Made by a program: the position numbers and the translations under genes
In this document: positions 20,540 through 30,739 of the stretch, piece after piece
Position numbering within the stretch: the stretch's first letter is position 1
Layout of the letters: each line of letters starts with the position of its first letter
The notes under the pieces: generated by a model
The model's input: the letters and a program-made list of their open reading frames with translations, nothing else
Databases searched by the model: none
Told to the model about the DNA's origin: nothing
Origin: Salisapilia sapeloensis
Lineage: Eukaryota; Oomycota; Peronosporomycetes; Peronosporales; Salisapiliaceae
Direction: 5' to 3'
Length of the DNA: 38,767 bases
NCBI GenBank assembly: GCA_023334545.1
Contig: JAADVB010000181.1
Location: forward strand, 1-38,767

Positions 20540-23074
20540 ATGGACAAACCCAAAGTGCCAAAGTTCTCGTACTCTACCTCCATGGCAGACACGCGTGGAT
20601 GTGACCAAGCACCGTCGGTCGCTCAAGCAAAAGAATGGTTTCGAACGGTCATCCTTCCTCGACGTAAATGGGATGAGAACACAAAGAGCTATCGTCTTGT
20701 GGAAATGGGTGAAGACACGACTGGCTCTGAGCTCTTTCCAGTCTTTGGTACCAATCTGCGAGACCTTAGTCAATTCGGCATTGGCATCGGACTATACTTT
20801 CGCATGTTACTGCATCTAGCTGTGCTCATGTGCATCCTGTCTGCAGTTTCGATACCTGCCATCGTCTACTTTCTAAGTGCAGACTATTCTGGACCAATGG
20901 AAGAAAGACGTGTTCAAGTGGATGGACAGTTGGAAAGCGTCGACTGGCGCGTATGGGGTACAGCCGTGTGCACTCGCCATGAGCCAAATGGGACCACAAA
21001 CGATTGTCCTCTGGACGTCACACAATTCGGAGTAGACATAGTCTCGATTATCGTTCTCTGCCTTTATTGCATCATCGTGGAAGCACTGACGGAGCGAGCG
21101 CAGCGTCTCATTGATGCTCAGAATCAAACGGCAGCAGACTACTCAGTCGTCGTAAAAGACCCGAACGCGGATGCGTGGGAAGTAGATGAATGGTATGACT
21201 ACTTTCGTCAATTCGGAACGGTCAAAATGATCACTATAGCCGTGGATAACCACGCTCTGCTCTCGTCCTTGGCTCATAAACGATATTACGAAAGCATGGT
21301 CCGCATGGGCTCGACCAACCAGAGCTTGACGGAGCAAACGCTCCAAGAAGCCATGAATCAGGACAAAGCCATCCGTCGTACGCTTCGTCGAAAAGTATCC
21401 TTCTTCCGTCGCATGCTACAAGCCCTTGGTTTCTCTCGCGACCTACCATACTGGCAAGCAGCAGTCGCCAAGGAGCGACAGCGAGTGGCAGCACACTTGC
21501 GTCAAGGTCATTTCCCGGTCTCGGCTGTCTTTGCCATGTTCGAGACGGAGAAAGACAAGCAGCGCTGTCTTCTAAAGACACAGACAGGTCTTTGCGCTAC
21601 GTTCTACGATGCGAGCTCTCGTGTCGACTCTGCACATCGCTTTCGTGGGTCCAATGTTCTTCACATTGAAGAGCCAGTAGAACCTACGTCTGTCCTCTGG
21701 TCATCCGTTGGTGTCGGATGGCTCAAACGTTTCTCCCAACAAGTCTGTACGTTCATCATCTTAGTAGGCATGATAATCGCTGTCTACTTTGGTGCCACCT
21801 ACCTCAAGCATATACTCTACCCATCTGACCTGTCGGAAGGCGAAGCAAACAGTCGAGTGAAACAGTTTGTCCTTGCCTACGCTTTGTCTTTCTCTGACTT
21901 TGTCGGTTGCTACATCCTGTCGTACGTCGATCAATTGGAAGACCATCAGACGAAAGAACGGGAGCAACTGTCTCGACTGAATAAACTCCTGGTCTTTCGT
22001 GGATTCAACGGAGCAGTCGTACTATACTTGCTCATGGACTTTACAGACACCTTGTCGGAACGGAACTTAATGCAGATCCAAGCGTTGCTCATAGCTAACT
22101 TGACGACGAACCCTGTTCTCCAACTAATCGGTCCATATAGCCGGGTGATGCGTCTACTCTTTGCCAGAAGTGCTAAGACACAACGCAAGTTGGATCAGTA
22201 CTACTCGGGAGACTACTGGCAGCTATCCGAGCGCTACACGGACATCACCAAGTCTGTCGGTACGGCACTCTTCTTCAAGCCTTTGCTACCAACGGGACTA
22301 GCCATTACGATGTTATCTTTAATCGTCAATTACTGGGTTGACAAGTACTGTTTACTTCGGAAGTGGAAGACACCTCCCAAGTACGACGGTCTCCTCGCAC
22401 ATGCTTCGAGGTACCATTTACTAATCATCGCCCTCGCCTCGTTAATCATGGTCGGACACTGGTACAATGGATGGCCGTTTGATACTGAAACACAAGACAA
22501 ACTGAAAGACTTGAGCTTTTATAGCGACTATATGGATGAAGATGTAGTCCAAGTACTAGCGCGCATCGTCCCTCTACCTCGTGAGTTTGATAATATCGTG
22601 CTACGGATCGGTATGATTATCCTGTGTTCCGGCATCGTGTTGATTTGGGTGATTGGTGTTATCCTTTTTCTGTCAAGTGTCATCTTTCGAACGTATCGAC
22701 GCTATGTCAGCGGTCGATTGCGTGGTAATACGAAGAGTGAGACACAGCTCAGTACGGTGCCAGCTTCTAGAGTCAAGAACTTGGATGGATATGTGCAGAC
22801 GTATGAAACACCCTTGTCCGACTTTGCTTTCATCTCGGTGCCTTTGCATGACTTTGATAACAAGTACATCTCGTGGACGGGGGAACATGAAGACTACTGC
22901 CTTGCGGATGATGTACTGAAGGATATCAACTTTGCTAACATGGTTGCAGAGAAAGATGTTACGAGGATCTTTGGTATCTGCAAACAGTATGACACGTCGG
23001 AGGAAACAAGTGAAGGATCTTGGGTTTCCGTGAAGAAGCCCCAGCAGATCAAAGGTAGGCAGGATGTCGTTTAA
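20540..23074 (+). CDS. OSCA/TMEM63/CSC1-type (DUF221) ion channel
   Basis: 844 residues without introns, start ATG 20540. OSCA/TMEM63 proteins are mechanically or osmotically gated cation channels of cell membranes. Visible are two N-terminal helices (about 88-113 and 165-185) and a cytosolic linker with an RRM-like segment (DYSVVVKDPNADAWEVDEWY). Then come the family tags AVFAMFETEKDKQ and IEEPVEPTSVLWSSVGVG, the latter matching the EAPxPxDIxWxNL motif. The 7TM channel region (about 400-720) includes TNPVLQLIGPYSRVM and LFFKPLLPTGLAITML followed by VDKY. It was compared with TMEM16/anoctamin, a distant relative, and the linker and motifs favour DUF221. An acidic C-terminal tail ends the protein. 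It is divergent from the VASt lipid-transfer gene. Confidence 0.82.
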   Translation: MDKPKVPKFSYSTSMADTRGCDQAPSVAQAKEWFRTVILPRRKWDENTKSYRLVEMGEDTTGSELFPVFGTNLRDLSQFGIGIGLYFRMLLHLAVLMCILSAVSIPAIVYFLSADYSGPMEERRVQVDGQLESVDWRVWGTAVCTRHEPNGTTNDCPLDVTQFGVDIVSIIVLCLYCIIVEALTERAQRLIDAQNQTAADYSVVVKDPNADAWEVDEWYDYFRQFGTVKMITIAVDNHALLSSLAHKRYYESMVRMGSTNQSLTEQTLQEAMNQDKAIRRTLRRKVSFFRRMLQALGFSRDLPYWQAAVAKERQRVAAHLRQGHFPVSAVFAMFETEKDKQRCLLKTQTGLCATFYDASSRVDSAHRFRGSNVLHIEEPVEPTSVLWSSVGVGWLKRFSQQVCTFIILVGMIIAVYFGATYLKHILYPSDLSEGEANSRVKQFVLAYALSFSDFVGCYILSYVDQLEDHQTKEREQLSRLNKLLVFRGFNGAVVLYLLMDFTDTLSERNLMQIQALLIANLTTNPVLQLIGPYSRVMRLLFARSAKTQRKLDQYYSGDYWQLSERYTDITKSVGTALFFKPLLPTGLAITMLSLIVNYWVDKYCLLRKWKTPPKYDGLLAHASRYHLLIIALASLIMVGHWYNGWPFDTETQDKLKDLSFYSDYMDEDVVQVLARIVPLPREFDNIVLRIGMIILCSGIVLIWVIGVILFLSSVIFRTYRRYVSGRLRGNTKSETQLSTVPASRVKNLDGYVQTYETPLSDFAFISVPLHDFDNKYISWTGEHEDYCLADDVLKDINFANMVAEKDVTRIFGICKQYDTSEETSEGSWVSVKKPQQIKGRQDVV

Positions 23075-26000
23075 ACACCTTGAAATGAAATCTATGTGGG
23101 AAAACTTGTAAGGTTGAATCGGAAAGTTCTTTCAGATATGGACAAATTGGTTTGAACACTATTCCAGGGTCTGTCCAGCTAGAGATACTATTCGTAATAG
23201 CCCGAGTAATGTTATTTAGAAGTTAACAACTGCTTGGACTAAGTATGATTGACGGTGTTTTCCAAATGCTTTTCGTGAGGATGACTCACCGTAGAGTCCT
23301 TCCAATACTTTATTTTCGTAGATTTAGAATCGTGCATGAGATATCTTGAGACTATCTTAAAGCGTTCTTGATTGCTTTTGATGCCATCTAGATGATTAGA
23401 ACTGTAGTGAGAGGTAGAAAGATTTATCGAAACGTCACAGTTGCGGTATATGGTAGTTGATGAAAGGTGTTTGCAGATTGCTTTAAATAAAATGGTGGGC
23501 TGGTAGAACTGAATACAGTTCACATGAGTGGATGGTAATTAAGTCTCAAACATTTTGCTTGGCAATGTTGTTGGCATCCCTATGAAAGCGAGGAAAGCGT
23601 TATTTATTTATCAAATAATAAATGTTTGCCCCTTTTCTGTCATAGCTTGGCGTATCCAACTGACCTATCGATTAAAAACTCAATGGCATTTAAATCTATA
23701 ATTTTGTCTAGCTCGCGAGAAATTGAAGCCATTTGTTATTTGTAATTATTTAGCATGATGATCAAGTTAAAAAATGGTGTCTTTACTGGCACTTATGCTA
23801 AAGTCAGTGCTCATACTGGTTTTGCTTCTAGATGGACTTAAAACATAGACGCAATTTAAAAAGAAAAGTCTCAATACCGACTACAGAACTCTTTCGAACA
23901 ACTAAAAGACTAGTGTTGTATCTGATGATGCACATAAATGTACGTCGCGCATTTTCATGAGTATATATACCTAGAATAGCAAAGTGCTACTTAACAGACT
24001 TAACTATATGAAGTGTGATCAAGCTAGACTTTATTATTTCTTGGTTATGACTTTAGTGTCATGGAGATGAGTCTATTTATTATTGTAGCCAGACAGGTTG
24101 AACAGTCTACAAGAAGATAGTTTTACGCTAACTTTTATCAAAATATCCTGTGAGAACGATGAACGTCGATGGACACCTAGGTTACCAAGCCGATAGTGAT
24201 GGATGCAATTTTGCTGTGGCAGCCATTCAGCATGGAATAGGTTAGATCTAGTCGGCTATTTAGTGGATACAAATCTGATCAACCACTTAACTTATGAGAA
24301 ATCACTATGCCATTATATATAGGGTGGGCCTGGTCTGCTAATGACGCGAAAGCATACCAACCAACGAATGTCGGATACCGTCCATGTATCTGAAAGCATT
24401 TCATGCTGTCTATTTATTTGTTTCTGATGACGCAGTCCAAATAGTGGCATCGACGCATCTTATAGACAGAGAGTCGATCTAAAAACCATTCGGATAGATT
24501 CTCACAGCCTTAAAATGAATAAGCTGGTAAGGTGAAGTATGTGTAAATAAACGTCTAACATAATAGCATAAGTCTATAAGTATTGTATGCTTGGAGTATT
24601 TCGAATAGCGCGAAATTGTGCACATTCTACACAAACAATAGACTTTACATGCGGCATATGACCTGATATTCATACCAGCACCGCGTTGAGCTCTATGAAC
24701 ATTCATGCCAAGAAGAATAAGGCTGACAGCTGTTGCACATTAGCGATAATAGGTCAAAATTAAAGTAGAAAGCAGCTTATATGTTGTGTACTTGGTCCTT
24801 TCATAGAAATAAAAGCAAAGTTCACTATCAAGATAAGTCTTACGCGAGGTATGCTATAATATTTAATATCGAATGCATACTTTATTTATTTTAAGTGAAC
24901 ATCTGTTGTTGAAAAGCCTGAATAAACACATATAAGTATTAAATTATCTTACGTATTTGGTATCGTCTCATATATGACATATACATGTGAAGTATTGGTT
25001 TTTCTATCTATTGTTGCAAAGGCAGAGGTATATTAAATTTCGTTTAGTCTACGTCTACCCTTGAAACCCACCGGCGGTGGGCTTAACCATTCCGAGAAAT
25101 GGTGTTATACACGCTCGGTTCATTCGGAGTCAGATGAATGGAGTGAGACCGCTAATTGATTCCAGAGCTCCCAATGCTGTGACCTACGCTCTTTAGTGAC
25201 GATGGTCGATACCAGTGGCGCAGTCGACAGTGTTTCTACTACTTGACTGCACTCCCTGACTTCTCCGTGGATCCTGTGGAATGCCTTTAACCATGCTCAC
25301 CATTCGGTATGTTTGAATGACGCTTGGTTGTTCATGACTATAAGTTTATCCCCATTGGAAGGACAGTTGTGGATAAGTCGCAGTGTTGTCGGTTGCTCTC
25401 TATATTGGTTCTTTCTTAACACGGATCCAAGGCAACATATTTTCTCCATTGAAGTTGATGCCATTGAAGGGATCAAACATCCAAGATGGACTCACTATTC
25501 GGCGTACGAAGACCTCAGTCGTTTATACGAAGAGCCTACGTTAAAGAAACATAGACTGCCAATTGCCGTGCGTGCTATGAGGACCGGTGTGATATAAAAC
25601 AAGTTTTACTAGGTTTGTAAGTATTAGTTTGAAGTTTTTTGTATTTAAAGCGTACATTGAACCAATGCTTGAAAGCTTATAGTAATGGTGAAGATTATTA
25701 TTAGAAGAATGGACTGGTCTGGTATGACAGGGAGATAAAGACATCTATAGCGGGGATGCATCGGCCTGGGCACGAAATATCCTCTTGTCTTAAAATTAAG
25801 TTATGTTATTTCGCATACGCATAGTTGAGCTACCCTAAAGTTAAAGCCATCGCTTCCGTCCGTAGTGTCTACAACGGCATGGTCAGTTAGAAGCTTATAC
25901 TGCGCTGTTGTACTCCATGACGCAAAAGGCTACAAAATTCTAGTGATCGCTATAGTACACAGCCATGACTAATGATTAACTTGTGCGCTCTTTATTAATG

Positions 26001-26532
26001 GGCGTTTGTACAAAGAAGCAATGTATCTCCTAGTCTGTTGTTTGATGATGAACAGATACCACATTTATAACATGAAATGCAACTAGCGGCAGTAAGAGCA
26101 ACGTCTTAAAATGGAAAGAAAAATATGCCCCTAAGTATTTGCCATGGAAAGTAAAATTCATATTATGTACGTAAGTATGCTCGTCATTTGGTACCGGAGT
26201 TTCTCCGATTAGATGTCGCTTTTCGAGTAGTGAATCAGTAACAGATTCATTGGTACGCAAAGATTCAATTTGTTCGATTTATCTAAATTCATAGTAAGAC
26301 ATTGCATTAATGGTAATGTCAACGAAATACAAGATCTATCGGAGCTATGCATATGCAAAACTCCGAGTAGATCTCCATGCATAATCGTAGTTTTCCACAA
26401 CTGTTCTGGAAACTTCCTTCATATACCGCCTCTACAAAGACTCCTCTGCTTTGAAAGGCATTAAAAGACATATCAATAATGACCACAGTCACAAGCCGAT
26501 ACGACTCAACACTTCCACATTCTATTTATCTG
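23075..26532. other. Gene-poor AT-rich region
   Basis: About 3.5 kb with frequent stops in all frames and AT-rich runs. Only scattered remnants read as protein: about 24159-24249 (DSDGCNFAVAAIQHGI, resembling the Q-x-D...C block of Ulp1-type peptidases found in some transposons) and an open frame at 25245-25597. A short GC-rich palindrome, CCCACCGGCGGTGGG, sits at 25067-25081. I see no intact gene, tRNA or terminal repeats. Confidence 0.5.
25245..25597 (+). other. Unassigned open frame, possibly a gene relic
   Basis: A stretch of about 117 codons open between stops in a region less AT-rich than its surroundings. The second half reads protein-like (IFSIEVDAIEGIKHPRWTHY, then SAYEDLSRLYEEPTLKKH) and ends at a stop after MRTGVI. 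There is an ATG at about 25346, but no signal peptide, splice partner or family match I recognise. It may be the last exon of a decayed gene or mobile element. Confidence 0.25.
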
Positions 26533-26661
26533 CTAACAAACCAATACATCTACTTCCTCCAGCATCTCCTCATAGTACAACGTAGAGTCGGATTCAGCAC
26601 CATCCAAACAGTACCATCCCATTGACTTGCACATCCTTTCATCGCACTTAAACACACCATC
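26533..26661 (-). other. Exon-like open segment downstream of the bZIP-START gene
   Basis: Just past the stop of the first bZIP-START gene, a 43-codon frame follows a good acceptor (TTCAAGTAG) and reads DGVFKCDERMCKSMGWYCLD, then an acidic tail ending in Val-Cys before TAG. It has the look of a terminal exon but no clear donor; the upstream gene already ends where its paralogues end. It could be an alternative 3' exon or a remnant of another gene. Confidence 0.25.
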
Positions 26662-26751
26662 CTACTTGAATCTTTTTCATCCACATATATTTGCAACTGT
26701 AACAAGAGGCCAATCCGACTCAAGCTCTCTTGCACACTCCGACTTGTCCGT

Positions 26752-28242
26752 CTAGACATTCGCCGACTTCTGTGGGTCCTCAATCGTTTTATCCAGCAAG
26801 TAATTCTCCACTAGTTGATGGCTCCAGCTAATGGTCGAAGTCACCGAGTTCGCCACCAAGTCCGTCAGGAGCCGCACACTCTTCTCATCCACTTCCCGAC
26901 CTCCTTGCTCTCCTCCATGCATGCCATGGAAACTATCGTTATTAATCTCTGGTTGGATGATAAAACACGTCTGGACGAGCGTATAGTCATGCGGTGTCGC
27001 GTGGATGCGTTGCAAGAGACTATAGCCTCTCTCTTGAAGCGTAATACCGTCCGCGACACCGTGCGAAAAGTTAAACGGACTCGAGTAACATCGCCAGGCG
27101 ATAACGACTTTATCATTATCCACATGCTTTCGGAACGTCTGACGGACATCAAAGTCGCACGTCATCTGATTATGCCGCAGCTCCAGTCCAAAGCGTTCGA
27201 TGATAATGTCTGCAGCCAGATCCTTGTGCTCACATTGCTCCAAGACCTTGGCGGCCAAGTCTGATGTGCGACGGAAGCTCTGGTGATTGTAGCTATACCT
27301 TTCCGGGATATTCGTCAAGCAGTCGGCAAAATGCTGCCACGTCGCTTCCGCCACAGGTTCGAGACTAAACGGCATCACTTTGCTACCAAAGATGTCCATC
27401 ATGGAGCCTGTCGGACCTTCCTGCCGGACTTGAACGCCGCGACGAGAAGCAGAGAGTCGCTGACAACCGTCCGGACCGAAGACAGCTTCCACGCGACTTA
27501 GCGCGTGGTCCGTGTCGTCCAGTAAGGCTTTAAAAATTTTCACTTCAGTCTTCTCGTCTCCCATTTCATGCAAATGTTTCTTCCGACGACGTTCTGCCTG
27601 TCCTTCCTCCGACTTGAGGATACGTGTCGTCGTGCGTTTATTCAAATCGGCCTGTAGCTTCCGCGCGACTTTCATCTGACCTTCTAATAGGAGCTTGAGG
27701 CGAATGTTTTCTCGCTCGGAACGTTCGCGGGCTTCAAATTGACGAGAAGCGAGGTCCTGCCACACGTATGCACCATGTGTTGCGGACCAGGAGCTCGCTC
27801 GCACGGCTGACGCGACCCACGAGGAGCCTGCAGGCGCCGACACTGGCCGCAAACGCTGCCGACGCTCGCCCTCCGGCTGCTGCTTCATTTCATGTAGCTG
27901 CTGTTCGAGCTGCTGTGCGCGACGACGCAAATAGATGAGCTCCTGCTTGCGTTCGTCCCGCGCCCTATTGGAGTTCGTGCTACGAGAAGCCGTGAGTGGC
28001 GGCTGCGAGACGCGCCGTCGCTTACTAGTGTTCCTATCTGTACTATTGTTGCTATTGGTATTGGTGTTCGCTGACTGTGGTGCTGGCAGTTGAAGCTCCG
28101 TGGTGTCTTGCAAGAGGGTCTTGAGTTCATGATCATCTTCGGTCGAGTGATCATCCATTTCATCCAGTAGATGCAAGACCGAGGACAGATCATCGTCTGT
28201 GAATTGCTCGTGAATCGGGAGCACGGGTGACAATTCCGTCAT
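26752..28242 (-). CDS. bZIP-like/START-like protein, copy 1
   Basis: 496 residues, intronless, ATG 28242. Likely a nuclear regulator or lipid sensor of the family annotated in oomycetes as M96 mating-specific. In order: an acidic/hydrophobic N-terminus (DDDLSSVLHLLDEMDD); a basic patch SKRRR; a bZIP-like segment NSNRARDERKQELIYLRRRA leading into a Gln-rich coiled coil (residues about 88-125); and a second helix SERENIRLKLLLEGQ. Then comes a START-like domain from about residue 215 to 480, with the strand IIERFGLEL, the basic strand KVVIAWRCY, GITLQERGYSLLQR and the closing amphipathic helix LVANSVTSTISWSHQLVENY. It groups with copies 2 and 3 by these tags. It lacks the junction intron seen in those copies. 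The ligand and DNA target are unknown. Confidence 0.78.
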   Translation of the reverse strand: MTELSPVLPIHEQFTDDDLSSVLHLLDEMDDHSTEDDHELKTLLQDTTELQLPAPQSANTNTNSNNSTDRNTSKRRRVSQPPLTASRSTNSNRARDERKQELIYLRRRAQQLEQQLHEMKQQPEGERRQRLRPVSAPAGSSWVASAVRASSWSATHGAYVWQDLASRQFEARERSERENIRLKLLLEGQMKVARKLQADLNKRTTTRILKSEEGQAERRRKKHLHEMGDEKTEVKIFKALLDDTDHALSRVEAVFGPDGCQRLSASRRGVQVRQEGPTGSMMDIFGSKVMPFSLEPVAEATWQHFADCLTNIPERYSYNHQSFRRTSDLAAKVLEQCEHKDLAADIIIERFGLELRHNQMTCDFDVRQTFRKHVDNDKVVIAWRCYSSPFNFSHGVADGITLQERGYSLLQRIHATPHDYTLVQTCFIIQPEINNDSFHGMHGGEQGGREVDEKSVRLLTDLVANSVTSTISWSHQLVENYLLDKTIEDPQKSANV

Positions 28243-28907
28243 GCTACTAGTCCGATTCCTACTTGATCCGTTCGTATTGTTTCTACCAGTCGAGGTCGTA
28301 CGAGTGCGTACGTTTCACAAGTAACATGTTATCTGAAATGCCTTGGAGGCCAGGAGAATATATGATTCGAACGAACCACTCATCATTAGCATCTGCCGGA
28401 CGGACGGTATGAGATACGGAGCACGACAGAGAGGCTCGAGTCAGAGCAGGTGGTTGTGGATGAAGAAAGCGACTAAGATAGAGTGTCCGTAGACGTACAA
28501 GCAGATACGAACGACGTGCAACTTTCTATCGTACAAAAGAGCTCGAAAGGGTTGACAAGATATTTTTCCTACTTGGAGAAGAAATGAAAAGTCGTCTATT
28601 CCAGGATACACGTAGTACATTAAGTGTCCCTTGGATTCACATGTAACCGTCTGATAACGGCAAGATGGTCCAGACCACGTACCTTCAAGTGCATATAAAG
28701 CAGACGAAAGAAAGGATAATTGGTATTCCTTACGAGAATCTATCTCTACGGCTTGAAGACATGACGATACACGGTAGCATCAGATACAAACACCCAGTCA
28801 ATTACGCATATTCGACTCGACGTGTGCGTACGCTCCTGTCTACGCCAGACATCGTCGAATGCTGTGTACGCTAGGTTTAAATCAAGTACATCAAGCATAC
28901 GAATCGA
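28243..28907. other. Intergenic spacer
   Basis: Promoter side of bZIP-START copy 1 and 3' side of copy 2. A 69-codon plus-strand frame at 28665-28874 has no support. No other signal seen. Confidence 0.5.
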
Positions 28908-30285
28908 CTAGACACATCGTAGTTGTGGAATCGATGGCTGGGTACACGCTTCTGCAAAGTGTTCGACTAATTTACTCTCCACCGCTCGCTGGGCAGAGCT
29001 AATGTTGCGGACGGTCGAGTCTAGAATGAACTCGGCTAGTGCCTCGACATGTGTCTGGGAGGCAGCATTCGGATCCGTCACGCGTGGCTCACCGACGTAC
29101 CTCGTACGCACGAGAGCATAGTCACTCGACAGCTCATTCGATTTTTCAATGACAAAGTACCCGCGCTCGATAAACTGGACACCTGTCGTCGGCTCAGAGG
29201 CAAAGTTCTGCGGATCAATGTGCGCTCGCCAGATGATCACGACGCGATCTTCTTCCACACGTCGACTCCACAGCTCGTGCACGCGGAAGCTCGCAGCTTT
29301 CCCATCTACATGTAGCTCAATCCCAAAGCGTTCTAATATCGTATCGGTCTCGTCGGACGGAATCTGCGACTGGAACTGTTGACGTTCATTTCCTGCTGCG
29401 ACTGTCTTCCAGTACGCTGCACCTGTGCTCCGAACGTCGAATGGAAGACGCTTACGGAGCATAATCTCAATGTTAACGCTATTCTCTGTCTTGTTCGTTC
29501 GAGCCGTGACGTCGTCGACGAACGATCGGAAGCCGACGGTCGTATTGAGATTCGATTCCATCGGGACACCGTCCGTCGCTTCCTGGAATAGCTTTTCGTT
29601 ATTTTCAAGTAGTTTATTACGAATCTCTCGATCCGTCGGATGCTCCTCCGTGTCATAGATGCGATAGAAGCGACCTTCATTGCCTAAGAAGGAAGATTTC
29701 TACCTCGAATACGTTAGTTGCAAGCACTATCAGCATCCACAAGTAAGCACGTACCGATGACTCAGTCTGACTACGCCATTGCTGCTGCAATTGATGGATC
29801 TGGAGCAATTGTCCGGCCATTTGAATACGTAGACTCGCATTCTCCTGCTCGGAGTCGGTACGTGCAACGGCTCGTTGGACTGCCATTTGTCGCCAGCTCG
29901 CTTTATTACGGTCTTCTGGTGCCATAGCCTGCCAGTCGAGCTCCTTCATCGCTTTCTTCTCTTCTAGCTCTTGCACATGCTTCAATAACGTTGGCACGAC
30001 GACGTCCCGAAGGTGTTTATGCTCCCTCGTGCGCTCTTCCCGAGCTTTGTTCGGGTTAAAGCCAGGCGGTCGGACCTTCTTCGGCTTAGCCCCATTGCTC
30101 GTCTTCTTTTGCGATGTCTTGCGTCGACTCTGCTTGGGTTTACTAGTGGTGGAGGACGTCGTCGATGGGACGCTCGTGCTATTGCTACTGCTACTGCTAG
30201 AAATCTCTGTGTACTTGTCTAAGAATGAAACGACGTCTTCAATAGTGCCCCAGTCGTCTTCTAGTAGCTGCATGTCCTCCCCCAT
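28908..30285 (-). CDS. bZIP-like/START-like protein, copy 2
   Basis: Two exons, 30285-29755 and 29699-28908, joined across a 55-bp GTACGT...GTAG intron with a CTAAC branch site; 440 residues. ATG 30285 (MGEDMQLLEDDWGTIEDV) is chosen because an initiator-like element lies about 35 bases upstream and because the paralogues also start with an acidic LLxx(D/E) block. A Ser/Thr run and a basic patch lead to the bZIP-like segment NPNKAREERTREHKHLRDVV and a long Gln-rich helix. The START-like domain follows: ILERFGIELHVDG, RVVIIWRAHI, GVQFIERGYFVIEK, closing helix ISSAQRAVESKLVEHF. The spliced junction reads TESSKSSFLGNEGRFYR. Confidence 0.78.
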
Positions 30286-30307
30286 GACGTCCTTACGCTG
30301 TCTGCCG

Positions 30308-30322
30308 AAGATTGCCGAATGA
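30308..30322 (-). promoter_or_regulatory. Oomycete initiator-like element
   Basis: On the minus strand, TCATTCGGCAATCTT, a good match to the TCATTYYNCAWTTT initiator/flanking consensus, about 35 bases upstream of ATG 30285. It argues against the longer open frame starting at GTG 30342. Confidence 0.55.
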
Positions 30323-30739
30323 CTCGAATGAATGGCATGCACTTCCTCCGGATGCTTTGTACCTGTCAGTGGGTAAAAACGGGTCTATTCAGATAACATT
30401 ACATAGACTACATTCAGGTCATATAATTTTATATTGGTTGTATTTTGTATAAAACGATACTATCCTTAGAGAAAGGCTTAATTAGATATTATTCAGTCTC
30501 AGAGGGCACGCTATGCCAGTTGATGATGGGGACATTGAAGATACGTGCGTATGGTCATGGATACGTCGACACTACTTCAACGTAACGTTCAGTTGCCACG
30601 TATCATTGGTAGCTTGGAGGCTGCGAAGCGATCTAGTTGGACGAAATAGAAATGTACACGACATGAGTGTATCGTATGATTGGAATCAGAACACGCTAGA
30701 TTCTAGGATCAATGGCCTTCCATGCTTTCTCAGCTTTAG
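30323..30739. other. Intergenic spacer
   Basis: Upstream region of bZIP-START copy 2 and 3' flank of the PrsW gene. A 76-codon plus-strand frame at 30513-30743 runs into the convergent PrsW stop and has no recognisable features. Otherwise empty. Confidence 0.45.

Noticed and set aside
20540-23074. TMEM16/anoctamin identity for the plus-strand channel
   Set aside because: The RRM-like linker and the EPVEPTSVLWSSVGVG tag fit DUF221/OSCA; TMEM16 hallmark segments are not seen.
23239-23523. Minus-strand 94-codon open frame downstream of the OSCA-type gene
   Set aside because: It starts at GTG, has AT-driven Lys/Asn/Ile composition and no recognisable feature.
23075-26532. tRNA genes or a CRISPR-like array in the gene-poor region
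   Set aside because: No cloverleaf with A and B boxes and no regularly spaced direct repeats were found by eye.
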